Of a stretch of 64,000 nt of DNA, positions 7,276 through 16,043 are shown one piece after another. The stretch spans positions 5,456,001 to 5,520,000 of the forward strand of contig NZ_CP107989.1 in NCBI RefSeq assembly GCF_041435015.1. The letters run 5' to 3'. How positions within the stretch are numbered: position 1 is the first letter of the stretch; each line of letters opens with the position of its first letter. Origin of the DNA: Streptomyces canus (GTDB lineage: Bacteria; Actinomycetota; Actinomycetes; Streptomycetales; Streptomycetaceae). Below the pieces are notes generated by a model. The model was not told the origin of the DNA, ran no database searches, and saw only the letters and a program-made list of their open reading frames with translations. Both the position numbers and the translations under genes were made by a program.

Positions 7276-8001
7276 ATGCTTTCTTCCGTGAAGCGCACGC
7301 CACGTCTCGCTCTCCACGCCGCAGCCGTCCTGCTCACCGTCACCTCGGCCTCCGAGGCGGCCGCCGACGACGGGGCGGGGCCCTTCGGGGTGACGACAGT
7401 CGCCGTGGCGACCTCACAGAACGCCCGTGTGGGAGCCCTCTTCGCAGGAAAGAAGCACTTCTGCACCGCCTCCGTCGTCCGCAGCCCGCACCGGGACCTC
7501 CTCGTCACCGCCGCGCACTGTCTCGACGACGGCGACGACGGCCTCGTGTTCGTGCCCGGTTACCGGGACGGCACAGCGCCGTACGGGAAGTGGAAGGTGC
7601 GCGAGCGGTACATGCCCGAGGGGTGGTCCAAGGGGCAGGACGAGGACAGTGATGTCGCCTTCGCCACGGTCGAGGGGGACATCCAGGACGCCGTCGGGGG
7701 GAACCGGTTCGTGACCGGCACCGCCACCGGGGCCACCGCCGTCACCGTCATCGGGTATCCCGCCTCCCGTGACCTGCCGATCAGCTGCACCAACAAGCCG
7801 ACCGCGCACAGCCGTACGCAACAGCGCATCGACTGCCCCGCGTTCACCGGCGGGACCAGCGGCAGTCCCTGGGTGAACGGGAACGGGCAGGTCGTGGGGA
7901 TACTCGGCGGGCACGAGCAGGGTGGGTCGACGCCCGACGTGTCGTACAGCGTGGTCCTCGGGGCGGAGGCCGCCGCGCTCTACCGGGACGTGGTCGGCTG
8001 A
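7276..8001 (+). CDS. Secreted trypsin-like (S1) serine protease
   Basis: About 241 residues from the ATG at 7276; an in-frame GTG at 7288 is equally plausible. A signal peptide (about 25 residues after KRTPRLALHAAAVLLTV) ends near SEAAA. The chymotrypsin-fold triad is visible: His in VTAAHC, Asp in EDSDVAFA and Ser in GGTSGSPW. Two cysteine pairs look set to form disulphides (CTAS/AHC and SCTN/DCPA). Extracellular peptidase of unknown specificity. It is read divergently from the hydrolase. Confidence 0.85.
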   Translation: MLSSVKRTPRLALHAAAVLLTVTSASEAAADDGAGPFGVTTVAVATSQNARVGALFAGKKHFCTASVVRSPHRDLLVTAAHCLDDGDDGLVFVPGYRDGTAPYGKWKVRERYMPEGWSKGQDEDSDVAFATVEGDIQDAVGGNRFVTGTATGATAVTVIGYPASRDLPISCTNKPTAHSRTQQRIDCPAFTGGTSGSPWVNGNGQVVGILGGHEQGGSTPDVSYSVVLGAEAAALYRDVVG

Positions 8002-8095
8002 TCTTCGCGCCGACCCCGCCGAGTACCCCGGTTTCCCGCGGGGAAGCTCCTAGACTGACGCGGGCGGACTCCCAGTGGGCGAGGGGCGGTTGACG

Positions 8096-9097
8096 GTGCG
8101 TAAGGCGTGGCTCGTGGCGGGCGCCGTTTTCGGGGCGGGGCTCAGCTTCGTGATGCTGCTCGTCGTGGGGGTCTACGTCGTCGCCGGCAACCTCGCCGGC
8201 GGGGTGGGCGGAGCCACCAGGGCCCTGGCCAAAGGCGCTGTTCCGGCCGCCTACCAGAACCTCGTGCAGAAGTGGGGCAATCTCTGCCCCGCCATCAACC
8301 CGGCGCTGCTCGCCGCCCAGCTCTACCAGGAGAGCGGATTCAACCCGAAGGCCCAGAGCGCCGCGGCGGCGCAGGGAATAGCGCAGTTCATTCCGGGGAC
8401 CTGGGCCACGCACGGGGTCGACGGGGACGGCGACGGCGACAAGGACGTATGGGACCCCAATGACGCGATTCCCTCGGCGGCTTCCTACGACTGCTCGCTC
8501 GCGTCCTATGTGAAGGACGTCCCGGGGAACATCACCGAGAACATGCTCGCCTCCTACAACGCGGGCGCCTACGCGGTCATCAAGTACGGGGGCGTACCGC
8601 CGTACAAGGAAACCCAGAACTACGTGAAGACCATCACGACCTTGGAGGAGAGCTTCGCGGCGCCGGTGAGCCGGGTCGATCCCTCCAAGCAGGCCGCCGG
8701 GGCCATCTACTACGCGCAGAAGAAGCTCGGAACGCCCTATCTGTGGGGCGGGACCGGTACCGCCGAGCAGGGCGGGCGCTTCGACTGTTCGGGGCTGACG
8801 CAGGCCTCGTACGAGAGCGTGGGCATCACGCTGCCGCGCGTCGCGAACGATCAGTACAACGCCGGCCCGCATCCGGCCAGAAGTGAACTGTTGCCGGGGG
8901 ACCTGGTGTTCTTCTCCACGGACCCCACCAACTCGCGCGCCATCCACCATGTGGGGATTTATGTGGGCGGCGGGTACATGATCGACGCACCGAGAACTGG
9001 TGCTGTGATCCGGTTCGACCCGATCGACACTTCTGAGTACTTCGGCGCCACCCGGGTCACCGAAGATGGCGCGAAAGCATTGCCCACGACGGTGTGA
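8096..9097 (+). CDS. Bifunctional cell-wall hydrolase: SLT transglycosylase + NlpC/P60 peptidase
   Basis: 333 residues from the GTG at 8096, chosen because GAGGGG lies upstream; a GTG at 8075 is possible. One membrane anchor sits at about residues 5-30. An SLT-like domain follows, with catalytic Glu in QLYQESGFNP and GIAQFIPGTW plus ASYNAGAYAV. The C-terminal NlpC/P60 domain has Cys in RFDCSGLTQ and His in HHVGIYVG. Such two-domain enzymes are the VirB1-like wall openers of Gram-positive conjugation systems (for example Tn916 Orf14) and of transfer-like clusters. The relation to the genes at 1-1067 is inferred. An Asp-rich stretch GVDGDGDGDKD resembles a calcium loop. Confidence 0.9.
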   Translation: MRKAWLVAGAVFGAGLSFVMLLVVGVYVVAGNLAGGVGGATRALAKGAVPAAYQNLVQKWGNLCPAINPALLAAQLYQESGFNPKAQSAAAAQGIAQFIPGTWATHGVDGDGDGDKDVWDPNDAIPSAASYDCSLASYVKDVPGNITENMLASYNAGAYAVIKYGGVPPYKETQNYVKTITTLEESFAAPVSRVDPSKQAAGAIYYAQKKLGTPYLWGGTGTAEQGGRFDCSGLTQASYESVGITLPRVANDQYNAGPHPARSELLPGDLVFFSTDPTNSRAIHHVGIYVGGGYMIDAPRTGAVIRFDPIDTSEYFGATRVTEDGAKALPTTV

Positions 9098-9266
9098 CCG
9101 AGCGTGAAACTCACCCCCTGAGCTGCGGCGATGTGTCTCTCTTCGATAACGTCTGCGTGATCATTCAGTGGAGTGTGGAACGTATTAACGGGAGCCATGC
9201 GTTCCTGTGGGCGTAGCCGAGCGCACATGGGTACGCCGGGAAAGACGACGAAGGGGCCGCAGCACC

Positions 9267-9965
9267 ATGGCTGTTCTCGCCGAATCCGGGTCGAACCCCG
9301 ACGTCGACCTGCTCTACGACATCAACGGCCTGGCCAAGGACGCCCCGCACTGGTTCGACCGGGTCATGGAGTACGTCGGGGAGTACGGCATCCTGCTCGG
9401 GATGGTGCTGCTCATCCTGTGGTGCTGGTGGGCGGGCCGCCGGCGTGGGGGTGAGGACGCGGCGTCCTCCGTGGCCGCGTTGGTGTGGGCGCCGCTCGCC
9501 GCCGCGCTGGCCGTGCTGGTGAACGTGCCCATAAGGGGATTCGTCGAGCGGCCCCGGCCGTTCCGGACCCATGAGGGGCTCGAGGTCCTGGTTTCCGGGA
9601 AGACCGACTACTCCTTCGTGAGCGACCACGCGACGATCACCATGGCGATGGCTGCCGGGCTGTTCGTGGTCAACCGGAAGTTCGGGCTCGTCGGCATCGC
9701 GCTCGCGCTGCTCGAAGGGTTCTGCCGGGTGTACATGGGTGTGCACTATCCGACGGACGTCATCGGCGGGTTCGCGCTCGGGACGGCGGTGGCCCTGTTG
9801 TTGTCGCCGCTCGCGATGGCTCTTCTCACGCCGGTGATGAAGGCGGTCGAGAGGTCGTCGAAGGGGGCGTGGATCGTCCGCGCGCGAGGGGTCGAGCAGG
9901 GAACCTCGGTGATTCCCGGGGCCCGGCAGGAGGCCGCGGCCTCCGAGAGGGATCTCGCCGCGTAG
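9267..9965 (+). CDS. PAP2-family membrane phosphatase
   Basis: 232 residues with about five membrane helices. The three PAP2 phosphatase motifs are in order: RGFVERPRPF (motif 1), SDHAT (motif 2, normally PSGH-like) and RVYMGVHYPTDVI (motif 3 with the nucleophilic His). Likely dephosphorylates a lipid phosphate, such as phosphatidic acid or undecaprenyl pyrophosphate, outside the membrane. ATG at 9267 with AAGGGGC upstream. It converges with the oxidoreductase at 9976, only 10 bp apart. Confidence 0.88.
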   Translation: MAVLAESGSNPDVDLLYDINGLAKDAPHWFDRVMEYVGEYGILLGMVLLILWCWWAGRRRGGEDAASSVAALVWAPLAAALAVLVNVPIRGFVERPRPFRTHEGLEVLVSGKTDYSFVSDHATITMAMAAGLFVVNRKFGLVGIALALLEGFCRVYMGVHYPTDVIGGFALGTAVALLLSPLAMALLTPVMKAVERSSKGAWIVRARGVEQGTSVIPGARQEAAASERDLAA

Positions 9966-9975
9966 TGCATGACGG

Positions 9976-11517
9976 CTACAGCGACTGCGGGTAGGTGAAG
10001 AACCCCTGCGGGTCGTACTGCTTCTTCACCTTGCCCAGCTTGGTCGCCGCGTCGCCGTAGTACGCCTTCCGCCAGTCCTTCAGCGTCGGGTCCGTGTAGT
10101 TCTGGTAGGCCGCGCCCGAGGCGTACGGCTTCATCGCGTCGTGCGCTCCCGTCAGCCAGGACTGGGCCGTCGTGCCCGTCGATCCCGCCTTCCAGGACGC
10201 GAGGTACTGGGCCAGCATGCGGGAGCGGCGGTGGACGAAGGCCGTCGCGGTGGGGGAGACGCGGTTGACCGCGCCGCCCAGCGCGGTCAGGGCGATGCTG
10301 CCCGAGCCGCCCCGGACCGAGGCGATCTGCCTCAGGAGGGTCTGGATGCCGGCCGCCGAGAGCGAGCGGTCGAAGAAGTCCGAGTGGGCCGCGTAGGTCT
10401 CGCGCCCCAGGGCGCCCTGGGCTGAGCGGCCCGGGGTGGAGCCGGGCAGGTGGCACCTGGCGTCCGTGGAGAAGGACGAGCAGCCCGCGTACGCCTCCAT
10501 CGCGCTCTCGTAGGAGTGCCGCCTGAGCGTCACGCTGCGGGCCGGTGAGCCGATCCTGTCGGCCAGGCGGTCGAGCGCGTTCTGGAGCTCGCCGTAGGTG
10601 CCCAGGGAGAACGCCGCGACCGCCACGGAGGGCGAGCCGCCGTTCTCCAGGTGGCAGGAGGACCAGATCTCGTCGGGCTGGGTGGGGCCCCACTCCTGCC
10701 ATGCCTTCACCACGGCGGCCGCCCTGGACCACGGCCAGGTCGCGTACGCGGTCACGCCCTGCGGGGCGGGGTGGGTCCTGAAGTGCAGTTCGGTCACCAC
10801 GCCGAAATTGCCGTTGCCGGCGCCGCGCAGCGCCCAGAAGAGGTCCTTGTTCGTGGACGCGTCGGCGGTCAGCTCCTTGCCGTCGGCCGTGATCAGCGTC
10901 GCCCGGGTGAGGCTGTCGCAGGTCAGTCCGTAGGCCCGGGAGGCCACGCCGTGACCGCCGCCCAGGGTGAGACCGGAGACGCCGACCGTCGGGCACGAGC
11001 CCCCCGGGATGGTCACGCCCTTGGCGGTGAGGGCCCGGTAGACGTCGATCAGCTTGGCGCCGGCGCCTATGACCGCGGTGCCGCCCGAGGCGCGGACGCG
11101 GTTCAGCTGGGAGACATCGACGATCAGCCTGTTGTTCCCCGAGGACCAGCCGGCGTAGGAGTGGCCGCCGTTGCGGATCGCCACCCGGGTGCCGTGAGTG
11201 CGGGCATAGGCGACAATGGTTCGGATATCGTCCGCGTTCGCCACGTACGCGACGGCCGCGGGCTTCAGCGAGTCGAAGCGGGTGTTGTAGAGCTGCCGGG
11301 CCGTCGTCCAGTCGGCGTCGCCGGGGCGGACCAGGGGGCCGTCCAGGTCGCGGGCGAGGGCCGACCAGTTCGCGGCGGCCGCGGCGGGCGTACGGGAGGA
11401 GAGGGACTGGCCGATGGTGCTCTGCGCGGCGCCGGCGCTTTTCCTGCCGTCGCACGCGGCCGTGGCCACCGCCGTGATCGCGGCCGCGCCGCCCCCGATG
11501 AACGTACGCCGTTCCAT
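9976..11517 (-). CDS. Exported FAD-linked oxidoreductase, berberine-bridge-enzyme type
   Basis: 513 residues. The N-terminus combines Arg3-Arg4 (Tat-like) with a lipobox-like TAAC ending at Cys22, so it is probably a Tat-exported lipoprotein. A PCMH-type FAD domain follows. His119 in RNGGHSYAG and Cys175 in GGSCPTVGV are at the two positions that hold FAD covalently in BBE-like enzymes, so bicovalent FAD is predicted. The C-terminal BBE segment is YGDAATKLGKVKKQYDP. These enzymes oxidise sugars or alkaloid/polyketide-like substrates with O2, releasing H2O2; the substrate is unknown. It is divergent from the pst operon. Confidence 0.88.
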   Translation of the reverse strand: MERRTFIGGGAAAITAVATAACDGRKSAGAAQSTIGQSLSSRTPAAAAANWSALARDLDGPLVRPGDADWTTARQLYNTRFDSLKPAAVAYVANADDIRTIVAYARTHGTRVAIRNGGHSYAGWSSGNNRLIVDVSQLNRVRASGGTAVIGAGAKLIDVYRALTAKGVTIPGGSCPTVGVSGLTLGGGHGVASRAYGLTCDSLTRATLITADGKELTADASTNKDLFWALRGAGNGNFGVVTELHFRTHPAPQGVTAYATWPWSRAAAVVKAWQEWGPTQPDEIWSSCHLENGGSPSVAVAAFSLGTYGELQNALDRLADRIGSPARSVTLRRHSYESAMEAYAGCSSFSTDARCHLPGSTPGRSAQGALGRETYAAHSDFFDRSLSAAGIQTLLRQIASVRGGSGSIALTALGGAVNRVSPTATAFVHRRSRMLAQYLASWKAGSTGTTAQSWLTGAHDAMKPYASGAAYQNYTDPTLKDWRKAYYGDAATKLGKVKKQYDPQGFFTYPQSL

Positions 11518-11657
11518 GTGTCCGTGCCTTTCGTCGGCCTCGTCGGCTTCCGTGGTACGAGACGGGACTGCGGGGGTGAGGGTTCCCTGGAGGGTTCCGG
11601 AATCACACTGTGCCCTCGACGTAAGCGTTCCGTGACCTCACCGCACCTTCTGCAGGG

Positions 11658-11701
11658 GTTCACCCGCAGTTCACTTCCGGCCATCAACGCCTTCACCTGA
11701 T
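11658..11701 (+). promoter_or_regulatory. PHO boxes upstream of pstS
   Basis: Four 11-bp units in exact register: GTTCACCCGCA (11658), GTTCACTTCCG (11669), a degenerate GCCATCAACGC (11680) and CTTCACCTGAT (11691). Streptomyces PhoP binds 11-bp direct repeats of the GTTCACC type, so this is the expected PhoP operator for phosphate-starvation induction. The rest of the 11518-11814 gap has no ORF. Confidence 0.85.
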
Positions 11702-11814
11702 CTGCCTAATTTCGGCCTTACGCGATGCGTGGTGCGTCTCGAATGCGCATCCGTATCACCCAGACTTCGCGCACGCCGCCGGATTCAGGACGGCGGCTCC
11801 CGGAAGGAACTCAA

Positions 11815-12939
11815 GTGAAGCTTCAGCGCAAGAACCGGCGGGCCCTCGCCTTCGGTGCTCTCGCCGTCTCCGGCGCCCTGGCCCTCACGGCGTGCGGCTC
11901 GGACGACACCAGCGACGGCGGTGGCAGCAGCGCGTCCTCGACCGCCAACGCCAGCACCATCAAGTGCGACGACGCCAAGGGCCAGCTGCTCGCCGACGGC
12001 TCCTCCGCGCAGAAGAACGCGATCGACGCCTGGGTCAAGCAGTTCACGCAGGCCTGTGGCGTGCAGATCAACTACAAGGGCGGCGGCTCCGGCGCCGGTG
12101 TGACCGCGTTCAACAACGGCCAGGTCGCCTTCGCCGGCTCCGACTCCGCGCTGAAGCCCGAAGAGGTCACGGCCTCCAAGAAGGTCTGCTCCGGCGGCCA
12201 GGGCATCGACCTGCCGATGGTCGGCGGCCCGATCGCCCTCGGCATCAACATCTCCGGTGTCGACAAGCTCACGCTGGACGCGCCCACCATCGCCAAGATC
12301 TTCAACGCCAAGATCACCAGCTGGAACGACCCGGCGATCGCCAAGCTGAACCCGGGCGTGAAGCTCCCCAGCCTGAAGATCCAGGCGTTCCACCGCTCGG
12401 ACGACTCCGGTACGACGGACAACTTCACCAAGTACCTGATCGCCACCGCCAAGAGCGACTGGCCCTACGACGGCGGCAAGACCTGGCAGGCCAAGGGCGG
12501 CCAGTCCGCCGCGCAGTCCTCCGGTGTGGCCCAGCAGGTGAAGCAGACCAACGGTGCCATCGGCTACTTCGAGCTCTCCTACGCCAAGGACGGCATCACG
12601 CCGGTCAGCATCGACACCGGCGCCTCCGCCCCGGTCGAGCCCACCACCGAGAACGCCTCCAAGGCCATCGCGGACGCCAAGGTCGTCGGCACCGGCTCGG
12701 ACCTGGCGCTCCAGCTGAACTACGCGACCAAGGCCGACGGCGCCTACCCGATGGTCCTCGTCACGTACGAGATCGTCTGCGACAAGGGCAACAAGTCCGA
12801 CACCCTGGCCGCCACCAAGGCGTTCCTGCGCTACACCGCCTCCGAGGACGGCCAGAAGGTCCTCGCGGACAACGACTACGCGCCGATCCCCGACGACATC
12901 ATCGCCAAGGTCCGCACCACCATCGAGGGCCTGAGCTGA
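11815..12939 (+). CDS. pstS: Phosphate ABC transporter, substrate-binding lipoprotein
   Basis: 374 residues from the GTG at 11815, with AAGGA six bases upstream. A lipoprotein signal ends in LTAC. The phosphate-pocket segments of the PstS family are visible: GSSAQ near the start of the mature domain, KGGGSGAGVTAF and RSDDSGTTDNF. It binds periplasm-side Pi and delivers it to PstCA. It heads the pstSCAB operon behind PHO boxes. The longer start at 11725 has no ribosome site and would include promoter DNA. Confidence 0.97.
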   Translation: MKLQRKNRRALAFGALAVSGALALTACGSDDTSDGGGSSASSTANASTIKCDDAKGQLLADGSSAQKNAIDAWVKQFTQACGVQINYKGGGSGAGVTAFNNGQVAFAGSDSALKPEEVTASKKVCSGGQGIDLPMVGGPIALGINISGVDKLTLDAPTIAKIFNAKITSWNDPAIAKLNPGVKLPSLKIQAFHRSDDSGTTDNFTKYLIATAKSDWPYDGGKTWQAKGGQSAAQSSGVAQQVKQTNGAIGYFELSYAKDGITPVSIDTGASAPVEPTTENASKAIADAKVVGTGSDLALQLNYATKADGAYPMVLVTYEIVCDKGNKSDTLAATKAFLRYTASEDGQKVLADNDYAPIPDDIIAKVRTTIEGLS

Positions 12940-13055
12940 CCTGAGCGTGTGGTCGGTTCGGGGCCCGCTTCGAGGGACCCGGGCCGGCCACACCGTCCGG
13001 TGCACCGCCGCCAAGAGCCGTACGACACGTGCGGCTCAGCAGACCGGAGAACCCG

Positions 13056-14060
13056 ATGGACACCACACAGATAACAGACGCACCTCCCCCCACCCCCCAG
13101 CCCACCGAGGCCGAGCAGAAGCGCGCGGCCCGTGGCGCCACCCGACCCGGCGACCGGATCTTCCTCGGTCTCTCCCGCGGGTCGGGCATCCTGCTGCTGG
13201 TGATCATGGCCGCCATCGCCGGCTTCCTCACCTACCGCGCCTCGATCGCGATCAGCAAGGACGACGCCAACTTCTTCACCGCCTTTGAGTGGAACACCCA
13301 GCTCATTCCGCCGAAGTTCGGCATCGCCGTCCTCGTCTTCGGCACGGTTGTCTCCTCGATCATCGCCATGGCCATCGCGGTCCCGGTCGCGGTCGCCATC
13401 GCGCTGTTCCTCACGCACTACGCCCCGCGCAGACTGCGCGGCCCGATCTCCTACGTGATCGATCTGCTCGCCGCGGTGCCGTCCATCGTGTACGGCCTGT
13501 GGGGCGCCCTGATCCTCGTGCCGCACATGAACGGCCTCTACGGCTGGCTCGACGACTACCTCGGCTGGACCGGCATCTTCAAGTGGCAGGGCGGCGCGCC
13601 CCGCTCGATGCTCACCGTCGGCATCCTGCTCGCGATCATGATCCTGCCGATCATCACCAACGTGAGCCGCGAGGTCTTCCGCCAGGCCCCGCAGATGATC
13701 GAAGAGGCGGCCCTCGCCCTCGGCGCCACCCGCTGGGAGGTCATCCGCATGGCGGTGATCCCCTTCGGCCGCTCCGGCGTGATCTCCGCCTCGATGCTCG
13801 GTCTCGGCCGCGCGCTCGGCGAGACGATGGCCGTGGCCACCGTGCTCTCGCCGACCTTCGACATCCAGGCCAGCCTGCTCGACCCGGGCGGCGGCACCTT
13901 CGCCCAGAACATCGCCAGCAAGTTCGGTGAGGCCAGCGAAACGGGCCGGGATGCGCTGATCGCCTCCGGCCTGGTGCTGTTCGTCATCACCCTGCTGGTC
14001 AACGGCGCGGCTCGCATGATCATCGCCCGCCGCAAGGAGTACTCGGGGGCCAACGCATGA
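13056..14060 (+). CDS. pstC: Phosphate ABC transporter permease PstC
   Basis: 334 residues from the ATG at 13056 (GGAG eight bases upstream). A Pro-rich cytoplasmic start precedes six predicted membrane helices. The EAA-type loop that docks the ATPase reads EEAALALGATRWEVIR. LAAVPSIVYGLWG is the PstC signature. It is coupled to pstA by an ATGA overlap and forms the membrane channel with PstA. Confidence 0.97.
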   Translation: MDTTQITDAPPPTPQPTEAEQKRAARGATRPGDRIFLGLSRGSGILLLVIMAAIAGFLTYRASIAISKDDANFFTAFEWNTQLIPPKFGIAVLVFGTVVSSIIAMAIAVPVAVAIALFLTHYAPRRLRGPISYVIDLLAAVPSIVYGLWGALILVPHMNGLYGWLDDYLGWTGIFKWQGGAPRSMLTVGILLAIMILPIITNVSREVFRQAPQMIEEAALALGATRWEVIRMAVIPFGRSGVISASMLGLGRALGETMAVATVLSPTFDIQASLLDPGGGTFAQNIASKFGEASETGRDALIASGLVLFVITLLVNGAARMIIARRKEYSGANA

Positions 14061-15118
14061 GCAACGCCGTCATCGCCGACAAGCCCCGCAGCACCCTGCG
14101 CGGCGCCAGCCTCCCCAAGTGGTCCCCGTACGCCATCGCCGCCGGCTCCGTCGCCCTCGGTCTCGGCATCAGCGCGGCCGCCGGCCTGGACAGCAGTATC
14201 CAGTGGGCGCTGATCGCCGGGCTCCTGTTCGTTCTCGGCACGTACGTCATCGCCGCCCGCGTGGAGGGCCGCCGTCAGGCCAAGGACCGGGTCGCGACCG
14301 CGCTGGTCTGGGTCGCCTTCCTGCTCGCCGTCGTCCCGTTGGTCTCCCTGGTGTGGTCGACGGTCTCGCGCGGACTGAAGGTCCTCGACATCTTCTTCCT
14401 GACCCACTCGATGGGTCTGGTCGCCGACTCCGAGCCGGGCGGCGGTATCTACCACGCCATCCTCGGCAGCCTGGAACAGGTCGCTCTCGCCACCGTGATC
14501 GCGGCGCCGATCGGTGTGCTCACCGCGATCTATCTGGTCGAGTACGGGCGCGGAAAGCTTGCCAAGGCCGTCACGTTCTTCGTCGATGTCATGACGGGCA
14601 TCCCGTCGATCGTCGCGGGTCTGTTCATCCTCTCGATCATGCTGATGTTCGACATGCAGCCCTTCGGGTTCGCCGGCTCGCTCGCCCTGGCCATCCTGAT
14701 GATGCCGGTCGTGGTCCGCTCCACGGAGGAGATGCTCAAGCTCGTCCCGAACGAGCTGCGCGAGGCGTCCCTGGCGCTCGGCATCCCGAAGTGGCGCACG
14801 ATCCTGAAGGTGGTCATCCCGACCTCCATCGGCGGCATCACCACCGGCATCATGCTGGCGGTCGCCCGTATCGCGGGCGAGACCGCGCCGGTGCTGCTGC
14901 TGGTCTGGGGCAACTCGCTCATCAACTCCAACCCCTTCGAGGGTGCGCAGCAGTCGTTGCCGCTGTACATCTATCAGCAGTACGCGAACAGCGCGGGAGC
15001 CGGTGCGGCCTACGACCGTGCGTGGGCGGCGTCTCTGACGCTGATCGCCTTCGTGATGATCCTCAACCTGGTGGCTCGCGGCATCGCCCGCTGGAAGGCC
15101 CCGAAGACCGGTCGCTGA
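14057..15118 (+). CDS. pstA: Phosphate ABC transporter permease PstA
   Basis: 353 residues. Two extra N-terminal helices (about residues 27-65) precede the six-helix permease core, which is common in actinobacterial PstA. The EAA loop is REASLALGIPKWRTILKVV, and MTGIPSIVAGLFIL is the family segment. It overlaps pstC by four bases, so translation is coupled. Confidence 0.97.
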   Translation: MSNAVIADKPRSTLRGASLPKWSPYAIAAGSVALGLGISAAAGLDSSIQWALIAGLLFVLGTYVIAARVEGRRQAKDRVATALVWVAFLLAVVPLVSLVWSTVSRGLKVLDIFFLTHSMGLVADSEPGGGIYHAILGSLEQVALATVIAAPIGVLTAIYLVEYGRGKLAKAVTFFVDVMTGIPSIVAGLFILSIMLMFDMQPFGFAGSLALAILMMPVVVRSTEEMLKLVPNELREASLALGIPKWRTILKVVIPTSIGGITTGIMLAVARIAGETAPVLLLVWGNSLINSNPFEGAQQSLPLYIYQQYANSAGAGAAYDRAWAASLTLIAFVMILNLVARGIARWKAPKTGR

Positions 15119-15156
15119 CGCGACCCCCCAGCGACTGATCTGGAAGTGAAGTAGTC

Positions 15157-15933
15157 ATGGCCAAGCGAATCGACGTGAGCGGGCTCACCGCCTACTACGG
15201 CTCCCACAAGGCGATCGAGGACATCTCGATGACGGTCGAGCCGCGCTCGGTGACGGCCTTCATCGGCCCCTCCGGCTGCGGCAAGTCGACCTTCCTGCGC
15301 ACGCTCAACCGGATGCACGAGGTCACCTCGGGCGGCCGGGTCGAGGGCAAGGTGCTCCTCGACGACGAGGACCTGTACGGCCACGGCATCGACCCCGTGT
15401 CAGTCCGCCGTGAGGTGGGCATGGTCTTCCAGCGCCCGAACCCGTTCCCCACGATGTCGATCTTCGACAACGTGGCGGCGGGCCTGCGCCTGAACGGCTC
15501 GTTCAAGAAGAGCGAGCTGTCGGAGGTCGTCGAGAAGTCCCTCAAGGGCGCGAACCTCTGGAACGAGGTCAAGGACCGTCTGAACAAGCCGGGTTCGGGT
15601 CTCTCCGGTGGTCAGCAGCAGCGCCTGTGCATCGCGCGCGCGATCGCGGTGGAGCCCAAGGTCCTCCTCATGGACGAGCCGTGCTCGGCCCTGGACCCGA
15701 TCTCCACCCTCGCCATCGAGGACCTGATCGGTGAGCTGAAGGAGCGCTTCACGATCGTCATCGTGACGCACAACATGCAGCAGGCGGCGCGTGTCTCCGA
15801 CCGTACGGCCTTCTTCAACCTGGCCGCCGTCGGCCAGCCCGGCAGGCTGATCGAGATCGACGAGACGGAGCGGATCTTCTCCAACCCGTCCGTCCAGGCC
15901 ACGGAGGACTACATCTCCGGCCGCTTCGGCTGA
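15157..15933 (+). CDS. pstB: Phosphate ABC transporter ATP-binding protein
   Basis: 258 residues. Walker [10 protein letters not shown] (about 37-45), Q-loop in VFQRPNPFP, signature LSGGQQQR, Walker [14 protein letters not shown] and H-loop VTHNMQ. The wording [16 protein letters not shown] is typical of PstB. It powers Pi uptake by PstCA. It is the last gene of the operon, with two hairpins following. Confidence 0.98.
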   Translation: MAKRIDVSGLTAYYGSHKAIEDISMTVEPRSVTAFIGPSGCGKSTFLRTLNRMHEVTSGGRVEGKVLLDDEDLYGHGIDPVSVRREVGMVFQRPNPFPTMSIFDNVAAGLRLNGSFKKSELSEVVEKSLKGANLWNEVKDRLNKPGSGLSGGQQQRLCIARAIAVEPKVLLMDEPCSALDPISTLAIEDLIGELKERFTIVIVTHNMQQAARVSDRTAFFNLAAVGQPGRLIEIDETERIFSNPSVQATEDYISGRFG

Positions 15934-15946
15934 GCCGACACCGACC

Positions 15947-15980
15947 CCTCGCGGTGCTGCATGGCGGTGCCACCGCGAGG
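15947..15980 (+). terminator. First hairpin after pstB
   Basis: CCTCGCGGTG (15947-15956) pairs perfectly with CACCGCGAGG (15971-15980) over a 14-base loop, starting 14 bp past the pstB stop. Confidence 0.65.
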
Positions 15981-15987
15981 ACACAGA

Positions 15988-16019
15988 GGGCCCGCCCCCG
16001 GATTCCCGGGGGCGGGCCC
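15988..16019. terminator. 14-bp GC hairpin between pstB and the phosphate permease gene
   Basis: GGGCCCGCCCCCGG (15988-16001) pairs with 16006-16019 over a 4-base loop. It sits between convergent genes, so it can serve both. Confidence 0.85.
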
Positions 16020-16043
16020 GTTTACGTGCACGGTTCCTGGTTC

